64,000 nucleotides of DNA from Enoplolaimus lenunculus (lineage: Eukaryota > Nematoda > Enoplea > Enoplida > Thoracostomopsidae). A model generated the notes under the pieces. The model was not told where the DNA came from. It saw only the letters and a list, made by a program, of their open reading frames with translations, and made no database searches. Shown here piece after piece: positions 36,401 through 48,300 of the stretch (the stretch's first letter is position 1; each line of letters starts with the position of its first letter). Where the stretch lies: positions 1-64,000 of the forward strand of contig JASANG010002686.1 in assembly GCA_030248215.1 (NCBI GenBank). The letters are read 5' to 3'. The position numbers and the translations under genes were made by a program.

Positions 36401-39317
36401 TTAGAATGGTTCTTCAGCAATAGTTAAATAAGAAAAGCTAGCAGGATTTTACCGAGTGTAACGTTGATTTCAATATTTTCATGCGATTTATTTATAGTCT
36501 CTTTTACTTTTTTTACTTGTTTAATACAGATTTAAATTTGATTTTAGCAAATGACAGACCGGTGTAACAAGCCGATTTATCCCCGTCAAATCTTGCCGAC
36601 CTCTGATTCCGAGACTTTATGCAAATCTGATGTTATGGATAAAAGTGTACTAAATTAATAGCAACCTGAAATACGTTCTCAGCAACTGGAACTTTATGCA
36701 AGCGATAGTAACCTGTAAATTTTGACTTAACTTTACCGTCGTAATTTCTGAGGGGACAATGGCCGTGCGCTTGGTAAGGATGCCGGGTTCAATGGTGCTG
36801 ACTTTGTTAATATGACTTAAACGCAAGTTGCCTGTCTCAAGCCGAGATAAAGAAGAAGAGACAGCGAAAAGTATGCACCACAAGAGGAAAAGATGGGCTT
36901 AACCAGTCGTAGTGGACTACATTTATTGAGCGAAGCTCGAACACACGTAAGCAATTAAGGTAATATGCAAATTAGTTATTAGCTAACTATTCATTTATCG
37001 GTTTTGGAGGTTTGTAAGCAATTTCCTCACAGCTTCTTCGCATCCAAAGAGCCTTCAGCCACCCTAATAATTTTTGGAATAATTTAAAAACTCCTAGTTT
37101 TGTCTTGTCAATTAAGCTAATATGCAAATTAGCTATTAGCTAACTGTTTAATTATCGGTTTTGGATGTTTGTAAACTATTTATTCAAATTCTTCGCACCT
37201 AAAACTCTTCAGTGCTGAAATTATATTGGTTTTATCCTTAATAATTAGTGAAATATTGTAAAAAGTCCTAATTTAGGCTTATAAATTATGCTAATATGCA
37301 AATTATCTATTACCTAACTGCTCATAATGCTAAAGTTAGATTGCTTCTAACTGTAATAATTAGTGAAATATTGAGGAAAGTCCTAATTTAGGCTTAATTA
37401 ATTATGCAAATTAGCTTGTAGCTAATAAACGGCTTACAATTTTAAACCCCCAATGCGAGATTAACATTCCGGGATAGTTGGCTTTCAAACAAAAAAAGTT
37501 TATCAAAATCGGTTCAGCCGTTCCTGAGATTCTTTTCGGACAGACAGACGGACAGACGGACAGACAGACGGACGGACATCCACCTTTGGACCCCCAAGTA
37601 CAAAACATAAAACGCTTCGCGAAACTCCGAGCTTCTCTCGGAGTTTCGCTTCGCTCAAAAAAGAAAGATCCGCCTTGGCATTAATAAGTGAAAAGATCGG
37701 CCTAAAATCGACCTAAGCGAATGTTTGGGGTTGCAAAACTCGGCCAGGTAAAGCTTTCCTTGAACAATTTGCAACGCAAAAGAGCTGCTGAGAAGAAAAT
37801 TAGTCTGTTTTACGCTAGAAAATTCGATGAATGGCAAAAAAATCTAAATATTCAGTCTGCCGTAAAAATTTTAAGTTTACTTTTGAGAAAAAATTTGCTA
37901 AACAGAATGAAATTTGTTTCTTTCAATTTCTGTTTGATTTTCGCCCCATATGGGGGCGGCCTGTACCATGCAGCAGCCAATTCCTCATCGACGGAACCCA
38001 TCAGTGGGGCTCCATTGGGCCCCACACTTCACTTCCGTCTTCGCAAAAGTATGATATTATGGTGTTGTGCTACCGATGACTAGAACTAGAGAGGTTGGCT
38101 AAAAACGCAACGCGTGCTGGGCACATTGTTTAATTACGCGAAACGTATGCAGTCAGACACTTGTTCAAGAGTGTAATCAAGTTGTGCTATAAACAACATG
38201 ATACGCTAACGTTAAACCTCTGATAAACTCACCTCATTATCGATATCAGAAGCGTCAGTCTGTAGACCAATGTCGTGTCCACTGCGTTTCTTATTATCAC
38301 CGTCATTTGAAACAGTTTCAACAAATTTTGTGTTCATTTGGCAAGATTCCTTTCTGTGGTCAATCCAAGTTTGACCTTCAAAATAGTTGTCATTTTTCAA
38401 CTGGAAATCCTGATCTTTTTCCTGCTCGATATAACCCGATACATCTTCACCGGAACTCATGCTTATATCGTCGGATCTTGTGCAATCCAGTGTGTCTCGC
38501 CGTGGACAGATTGTTTGTTTGTGATCCATCGAGTCGTTGTCGTTTTCTGCTATTTTGTACATCTTTCCTCCACGATTTACTGATTTGACATGTGTGTTTT
38601 TGAGTTGTGCATTGACAGTTCCGCCGTATTCCATCGCATATACTTCCATGTCGACGTTATTGTTCTCAGAGTTGCGGTTCCGGTGTTCCGGTAGGTTAAG
38701 CAGTCGTTTCGTTTCCTTGGGATGAACTCCTTGTTCAGTTATCCACTCTCGTACCATCGCTCTTTTTAGCGGATCCATGCACTCCTGTTGTAGCTCTGGT
38801 GAGACAAGAGGTACTCCATCTGGTTGAAAATCTTCCGCTTCTGTGATATCACATGCCAACTCCGCTCTTCCTCGTTGTAAAGATTGTTTGTCTCCAAGTC
38901 CTGTTCCTAAATCATTTAACCAGGAGCTGAATTTCTCTAGTTTATGCCCCTGCTGATCTGCTACTCCTGTTTCTAGCAAATTATTTTGCCAAGAGGTCAT
39001 TGGTGTTTTTTCCACAAGGCTGTGTCCTTTATAAAATCTTTCGAACGACTCCTGATACTTGTATTTGCAGTCAGGGTCGGTACAAGTTGCACATGGGATG
39101 CCGTCTAAGTTTAGGGCCATTCCTTTTCCGAACGAAAATATTTCTCCACTGTGGTGTTTTGATTTCCGAAGCCGACGACAAGAACTTAGTGATGCGTTAA
39201 TGGTTGTGGTGTCGATCGCAGGGGGTAACTTGCTAGATTTGAATGTAGTGGAGCTTGCTTTAGGTGTTGTTGTTGTCGACCGCGTTGTTGTTGTTGTTGT
39301 TGTCGTCGTCGTCGGCG

Positions 39318-39385
<68 letters not shown>

Positions 39386-42300
39386 GCTGTTGTGGTTTTT
39401 GTTGTTGTGGTTATTGTTGGTTGTGGTGGAGGTGTTGTTATCGTTGTTGTTGCTCTTGTCGTTGCTGCTGTTGATGTTGCCATTGCTCGTTCCTTTTCGC
39501 TTATGTTTGATATAGGGGGTGATATTTGTACAGTTGTTGCTGTTGGTGTTGTTGTTGTTGTTGTATTGCATTCTTCAGCTGTTATTATTGCTGTTGTTAA
39601 TTCCGCAGTTCCCACTTTGTTCGCTTCCCGTCTTGTTACCATATCCTCTGTTGCGTTTACTTCTTGGCAATCAGAACGTCGTACGAATTCTGCAGGAACT
39701 ACGGTCCCTTGTTGAATGAGTCTCAGTTGATTATCTGCCGGAGAAAACAGGGACGGTTCTGGCAAAGTGGGTGTTTCACACTCCAGCGTTTCGTTTGGGA
39801 TTAAGTCCGGTTCGTTTTGTGTTTGTAGCGTCTTTAGGTTAGGCAATTCATGAGCCATTGTAGGTGAGTTGAGGTGTAAATGACGGATGTAAGGGCTTAA
39901 CGATAACTTTGCCGGCGGGCCTTCGTTGTCGGTAAGCTCTCGATCACTAAAATAAACATAATTGGAATAAAAAGTGTTCAGAACCGTTTTAAAGCTTGTT
40001 TGATAAATATTAACTCGTTTACATGCTGCAAATTTTGCAACGCTGAAGCTTTTATCACAGAATGTTAAAAGGCGATCACTATATACATATACACTGATCT
40101 CTGATTTGGATATCTGCGTTTTTCTTGTTACACACTATGCACTGAAATGCTGGAACGCTGCCCAAAATACGTATGTGTGACATTCGAGCTTTAACATATA
40201 GATTTGGGACAAACATGAATACAACTTGAAAATTGCAACACAGGGTAGCATGAATTGAGAATATATCTTGTTTTATTAATATTCTATCTTATCAATATTT
40301 ATAGTAGCATACTCAAATCTTAAAAGTGTATATCGAAAGTATTATCTTTAACAATAGAAAACGGCCGACAGAATTTTAAGATATGTGGTCCATATATCTT
40401 GAGCTGGATTGAAAAATAACTAAACAGTCCGGAACCGAATGAATAGCAGTGGGCCACCCCTTCTGGACAGTCGAAATTTATATCAGTCACTCGTTTCTCT
40501 TATTCGGGTCACTACAGTACGCAATCGGTTTCTTATTTCAAATAAACTAACTATTCCATCTAGGAAAGGGACACATAGAAAAACAGTTGGTTTGTAGAAA
40601 TTAAATAAATTTATCCGGCACTACGAAGCCATCAATTCCTTCCTCCGCGGGCTCCAAATACCTGATAGGTGTTCCAGTAGTGCCCAAATATATCACAGTG
40701 TCACAAGACTGTTCGGAACTTGAATTCGTACAATCAGACGCTGTTCTGCGGAAGCCGCTGGCACCAATATGTCTTCGGTGCGATTCTGGTCCTGTTATTC
40801 GACCGTCTGACAAGCCTCCACCGCCGTCTGAAGAACCGGTTGTACTTGAGCCGAACTGAAACTGAAATTTAAATTCCGTATTTAGAATTTCAAAATTTTT
40901 CTAAGTAGATTTTTTATTCAAATATAAAAAAAATTTAAAATATATTTTGAACAGTCTTGGTGCAGTTTAGCATTGACCATATACGGCGTTGACTACAAAT
41001 TCAACCTAAAATTCAGTTTTGAAAAATAAACCTTGATATATAGTTGAAGAATCGATACCAAAGATTGTGTAGGCATAAGCACACTTTGATTTATATGAAC
41101 TCAGGAGTTTGGAGATGTATTTTTGGCGAGACTAAGCTAAATTATCTATTTAAATTCACTGCTGTGACTGTTTTCACTTACAAGTTTTAAATTCGGTTCA
41201 AAAATTCAAAGTTCAACGCACTGTAAATTCAATCAACTCAGCTATCGAGTAAGTTATTTCAACTCAATCCGAATTAACTTAATTCTCACTTTGAGTTGAG
41301 TTGATTCAAGATCAATTAGTTAATTAACTCAGTATAAAGTTGAATGAACTCAGAAATTTGAATTGTAATAGTTCCAACACAGATTGAGTGATTTAAATTC
41401 ATTCTGAGTTAAAATCAACTCACTAAAATTGTACAGTGCATACCTTTTGTATTTTAGCTTTTCGTCCAATTCGATACAAGCGATGCGCTGTCTGTAAACA
41501 ATTAATTGTTTCTGTTTGTTGTGACCGCTCCGCAGAGACACAGGCTAGAACTACAGCAGACGTTGAAGATCGACAGCTTCGAATCGCCGCAATTGGTTTA
41601 ATTGTTGCCGACTGTGGGGGACAGTTTGATGAGCATAGCGTTAGTTTGAGTAATTGAGTTAATTTGCTGTCCCTGAAATAAATGACTATGCATAGCCTGC
41701 ACTATACACAGCCAACAGTTCAACACAAGTTGAGTAAACATTGCTTTATAAACAGCCTAAACTCTCACTAATTTTTTTGACATTTTCGACCCAAAATAAA
41801 AATCAGAGGCGGGAACGTTTTTATGTGAATCTGGAACAGATTAAGTTTAAGGTTTAGATTGATTTTTTGGTTTGCTTAGGCTAAGGAATAAAGCTCATTG
41901 TTACACATAGGCTTAGGCTTAGGAATATGTTTATACTACTGTTCCGTCTCTGTTCTTAACGTTGGCACTAGTTGGTTTGGAGTAATTTGAGTTTTGTGTT
42001 ACAAATATTGAGTAAGGATTGTGTTATTTACGTGGTATAAAAACAATGTCATCATTCAAGTTATACGTTAACTCGCTCGGATGAACCATGATATTCTTTA
42101 CTGGTTTAGTTTCTAAAAGACGGATCTAAAGTAGCGGATCCAGGGCAGAAGCTGAGGAAATTGATTTTCGACCGTAAGTCTCGCTAAAACCTTTTAGCTA
42201 TGATTTGCTAATATAATGTAAAAAGTTAGCAAAATCAACCAATTATAATTCAGTTACTGTTAGTTGGATCGAATGAAAGGACATCTAAAAGCCAAACTTT

Positions 42301-45300
42301 TGAGAATTGTATTAAATTTGCATATTCTGATGCTTTCATTTCAGCGTAAGAAAAAATATCACCTGCCGTCAAGACATCCTGAATCCGGCCAAGCAATTTA
42401 GATCGTATTTGATTGGTTATTCGATTAAAAACCGACCGTTCCCGTCATGACATCCTGAATCCGGCCAAGGAATTTAGATCGTATTTGATTGGTTATTCGA
42501 TTAAAAACCGACCGTTAATTGGTGACAGATCCTACAAACTTGAAAACGTCAAAGACTTGTGGCGGATTCAGATACTTCTGACTGGGAGCACACAATTTAT
42601 ATTGAGAAAAAGCTCGCGAGCGAAACGAACGAGAAGCCAAACGCCGTTTTTGTTGCACAAAAGTGAAAATTTCTAAGGTAGGAAGGGACCTTAGCATTTT
42701 ACCATAAAAAGATTCTGATTGGATGACGCGGGCGCCCTCCTTTGAATCCACCCCTGCCAGTGAGTTACTTGTACGGCAAATGTTTCTGGCCTTGTAGCAC
42801 AGTGAGCAAAACGTTACACAGACCAGGAGCACTTAATGAAGCACGGCCTGCTTTAGTACACCGTTCACCGGGAGCTAAATCGATAATATGTAGCCGGCTC
42901 CTGCCTCCTGTTACTAAAACAAATATAAAACAAAAATAAAACTAATTTTATTTTAGGAATTTGACTATTCCAAATGATTTGCCCTTTATCCTATTAGCAA
43001 ATTGCTTACAACATTTGTCTCCAAGCGGCTGTGTTAATAGCTTGCTTTTCTCGGCTAAATTTAAAGTAAACTTCGCAGTGTTCCGCTTAAACCAACTCTA
43101 AATTAAAATATAACTTTTTTACGATCATCTGGCTTTTTAAGTTGTTTTAAAACACAAATATTTGTTGAAAACTGGTAAAATTCAAGCTTAAAGTAAATTT
43201 AATCATAAAATTTAAATAAAATTTAACAGTAAGGGCCGAAAACATCAAATAAAATAATATGATAAAATATATGTATACAGTATATATGTAGGTATATATT
43301 ATAAAATTATTTTTTTCATTGTGACAATTTACTACACAACCTGAGATCGAATTTTAAGTCTGATTTGAACTCCTGACTCTTGAAACAAAATTTAACACTC
43401 AATCTTAACTAGACCCACACGACATCTCATGGAGATCTTGAACTGTTCATATATAGTAATTGTTACACTGGCTATTGAAGATTATTTCGAGTAAACACAA
43501 CATAAAATGGTGAGTCAAATTGACTCTGTCCGAAATAAGCTCTGCGAGACTGCACAAACAAGAGTCAAATTCAACTCCGCCACCGTCAAATGTGCGACTA
43601 AGTGAGTTCGACAGAACCTATTTCGGAGAGAGTCAACTTGACTCATCATTTTTTGCAGTGCAGTTATGGCGAATTCATATAGTGTACTCTATGCATGAAA
43701 GGAATAACCCTTGTATAGAACAGGGCTGGAACAGTGGTATAAGCATATTTCAAAGCCTAAGCGTAAGCCTAAGCATAAGAATGAGCCTATTCCTAAGCCT
43801 AAGCCTAAGCCTTAGCTAAAAAATTAGTCTAACCTTACAGACTATTTATTACAGCCCCGCCGGAAAACAATCCGGCCCTGTTGTTTACATGAGACAAAGG
43901 AATATTCAGTTAATATTTGCTCAATTATTTACCGTTCAACTTACAACTGCGGTCGACGTTTTCAATTGAGCAAGGTTGAGCCACGCCGTTACTGGAACCA
44001 TCTAACGAATACTGATATAAATGCAACGTGAAGAAAAGATGACTATTACGTCGAGATTCTTCAGTGTCTAAAATAAAAAGTAATCGAGTTTCTGCTTAGA
44101 ATTGACAAAAATTCAAATGTGTATAGCACCTATCACCAGTTTTACACAGATTGGAGGTGACATAATATTTTTGAAACCCAGGTTGAAAAGTTTTAAGTGT
44201 CTAAAATACAAAGTAATCGAGTTTCTGCTTAGAATTGACACAAATTCAAATATGTATAGCACCTATCACCAGTTTCACACCGATTTGATGTGACATAATA
44301 TTTTTGAAACCCAGGTTGAAAAGTTTTAGGTGTCTAAAATACAAAGTAATCGAGTGTCTACTTAGAATTGACAAAAATTCAAATGTGTATAGCACCTATC
44401 ACCAGTTTTACACAGATTGGATGTGGAATCAGTTGATAGCTTTACGAGGAAACGTCAACAGATATTCAAGTCTGTAAACGAGTCCAACATGCCAAGGGTG
44501 CTATGGACAGGCGGGCATGGATTTCCCACTAGTTGCTACACTGTAAATTTCAGTGAGTTGATTTTAACTCAGAATCAGTTGAATTACTCAATCTGAGTTA
44601 GGACTATCAGAACTCAGAATTTTGAGCTGATTCAGTTCATTCTGAGTTATTTAATCAACTCACACAGAGTCAACTCAACTCAGAAGGAGAATCAACTCAA
44701 CTGAGAGTGAGTTAATGTTTACTGATATTAATTCCGAAGCAACCAACTCGCTAGCTGAATTGATTAATCAACTCAATGGAATTTACTGTGCAGGGAGATT
44801 GAAACTATTCTTAGAAAACTGAGTTTGTTGGCTGCAGATTTGCTGATGTTAAATCAAACATATTCGAGGTTGACCGCATTTGTAACAAAAAATGAAATTC
44901 ACATCTCCACTTTGAAATACTGTGCTTTAGAGGTCCAAATTTCAGAATAAGACATTTTATGACACAAACAATGTAAAATTTGACTATTTTATTGTATTTA
45001 ACAAATTTTACAGCATCACATATACAGGCTGCACTGTGCCAAATGTTGAATAACATTTTGAAAAACAGAAATATACCAAAACCAGATTGAAATCTAAAAT
45101 GTTTGTTTGAAAACGGTTACAGTTGCAGGAAACTTTTCCACAAAAGACTCACACAACCTCGAATTTGTGTATTTTATATTAACCTTTGTTGGTTGGTATC
45201 GTGTCACGCAAGATTTTGCTTAGTGATAAAATATTGAATTTTTGGCCAAAACAAAACATACATCAAAAGCATTGCGTTTCAGACGAACGAAAGGCGGCCG

Positions 45301-48300
45301 AGGGCGGGTTAAAAATAAATAACAGTCCGTAACCGAATAACTGGAGAATACCCTCTGGAGAGGCCAAATAAATATCAGTTCCCCCCTTTTATTCGGCTCA
45401 CTACAGTACCTCATTCTTAGTAAGCAAATCAGCTGTTAAAAATGAATAGCTATTGTTTTGGCAGTGCATATTTTCTAAAACATTCTTATCGCTCAAAAGT
45501 TTAGCTTATATCAAACCTAAGCCAAAGCCTAAACCTAAGCCGAAACCTAAAAGGATTGAACTAACCGTTTGATCTTGCTGCAAGTGCAATATCTAAATAA
45601 TGCGCAGCTTGTTGAGCAGAACTTGCACGCAGCTCACACTGGTTTATTAGTTGTGTTCCGAACACTGGATCTTGTTGAAGTTGAATATCGCTAATTGATT
45701 CGTTGTGCGATTTGGGAACCATATCACCTGAAAACTTGCAAGTTCCATAATCGATTCGAGCAGGGGCTGAACTCAAACCCTGCCATTTTGATCTAAATCA
45801 GTCTAATATATTTTTTGATTTTGTTGAGTAGCCCAAATTGTAACGGGCCTAACGGGCAGGTGCCTAATAGACCTGATCGCCAGTCTACCCCTAAAATTAG
45901 AGTAAAAAATGCACTTGGATGTCGTGAAGAAGTAGCTATAAACAGGATAGTTTTAAACCTGCCGTTCGTTGGGGTGACCAGGAGATAGAAAACTGGGTCT
46001 CGTTCCACAAAATTTCTGAGTGTTCATTCTTCTGTTACCAACTGAAAAATTGCACTAAAACAAGTGGACACAGATTCCTAATGGCGATTTGACCTCTGGA
46101 CCCTATCTTGGTTACATCCTTGTGGCCATTAGTAATTTCATCAATTTCAGCTTGCAAGTAAAACCACACTCAAAATCATATCTCTGATATTTAAGAAATA
46201 ATTTCTTGCATTTAAGAAATATATTTAACAAAGTGCACTTGAAAAGTATTTCTGTTATAACCAGAAAAGTTTTCAACAAAGTTTTGAAATAAAGTCTGAA
46301 AATAAACGTTTTCCAGTTATTTATGGAAAAGTTGTCTTAAATATCAGAAAAACTTTTCAGATTTTACACAGAAAATACTTTTCTAAATAAATTCAGAAAT
46401 ACTGTTTTGTGTACATCTTGCAGATGCTGAATATGCTATACCTGGACAGACGTTGGCGAGCAAATCAGTCAAGCGCTCATTCGCTCCGCTCAACTCTAGA
46501 GCTGATACCCGAACACTGTAACGGCGTGCAGAGTCACGTGCTCTTATAGAATCAATTTGGCGAAATAACCACGATATTGAGCGTGGAGCCACTCCCATAC
46601 CATCTGGATCCGTTGGTGTCCCGTAGGTGCTATAGGAACGCGCTGAAACAGTGTTCGAACATGTAGTAATTGATTTACTTTCGAGTTTAATTTTAGTTGA
46701 CGTAACATTATCCCGACTAAGCTACATCTTGATAAGCTTAAAACTAAGCCTAAGTCTAAGCGTAAAAATGAGTCTACACGTTTCTCACATTACCAGTTTT
46801 GAGATTATTTGAATTCAAAATTTTAAAAAATTTCAAAAAATTATTAAGTTCTTACCATTACGATCATTTCCAATACACAAATAACTCGCATCATGACCGT
46901 TCAACACAGATTGAATAAGCTCTGTTAACACAGCTGAGGTGACTTCAGTCTTAAAAACGTGACATACCCAACCTTTATAGTACAGGAAATTTTATATTTT
47001 TTTGTTCCAAAAACTACAAACACCCAGAGCTTTAACGTCTTACACACAGCATAGCGCAACGAATTGTTCCAATTTTATACAGATTTAGGTGTAGGCCTGG
47101 ACATAGATATTTTCAATTTCATATGAGGTGTAATTTCAATGTAAGATTCGATTCCCGGTCTCACGGGTGAGAGGCGTTTACAATGGACCACTGAGCTATA
47201 CACACAAAATAAATTGTCTTGTATTCAAGCAATATTGCGTGAAATTTAACACAATTATGTCTTGATACCTACTCCAGACATATATGTCTTAAACTCAAAA
47301 CTTGTATTTCATAAATTTTCAGAAATATTGGTCTAAAATTTTTTGCACTTAAACGTCTTAAATTAAAGACTTTGTTTTATGAACAATTAAGAAAAGTATT
47401 TCTGAAATATAAGACAAATATTTTTTAAATATAAGACAAACATGTCTTAAATCAAACAGAGATTTGCTTTCGAAACCGACTCCAAAATTGGGGGCTAAAG
47501 CTCAACCCAATACCCTAATTTTACAACCTAACATACGTCTAAGACGTAAACTTAAGTTGGGGGGAGCTTGAGCTCAACCCGAAATATCTTTGGAATTCAT
47601 TTATTTATATTCTCTCTTAAGAATATAAACGGAGGAACTATCTTTACATACATAAAAATCAGAAAATTAGTTCTTGAATAAAAGACAACTATTTCTTGAA
47701 ACAAAGAAACTTGTGTCTTTATAAATTGGCAATAGCAATTTCTTGAATACAAGACATTTATGTTTTATCCATTTAAGAACCGAATTTCTAAGCTGTTCAT
47801 GGCTATTAATGTCTGAAATACAAGAAATTTATGTCTTAAAAATTTAAGAAAAAAGAAGTCTTAAAATTTTAAGACAGTTTATTTTGTGTGTAAGGACTGA
47901 ATACTCGAGCCCTTGCGCTCTCTCACATCTTGTGTAGATTTTGCATTACGATATGTTAGAATTGGTTAAACATTGTTTACGGTGTCTGTATTGTTTGTAT
48001 ATTATTTTTTAGTTGCTCATAGTATACTCTATGAGTGAGAGGGTTTTATATACTAACTGAAACTTTTAAATTGACTCTTTCTCACATGAATAATTTCCAT
48101 TTCAAATGAAACGTAATTTCAAGGTAAGATTCGATCCCCAGTCTCACGGGTGAGAGGCATTTACAATACCCACTGAACTTTAGGAGCCGGATACTCGAGC
48201 ATTTGCGGGCTCTCACGTCTTGTGGAGATTTTGCATTGCGCATATATGTTAGAATTTGTTGCAATTCTTCTAAAAGTTGACTTAGACAGACCAATTTTAA

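Noticed and set aside
39059-39719. Val-rich and Leu-rich plus-strand frames
   Set aside because: Antisense shadows of KIF26 exon 11 and its GTT array.
42032-42125. Candidate KIF26 exon reading RLLETKPVKNIMVHPSELTY
   Set aside because: Its phases do not fit the neighbouring exons. The exon at 41444-41672 (DSKLTQLL ... QTAHRLYRIG) fits both phase and kinesin homology.
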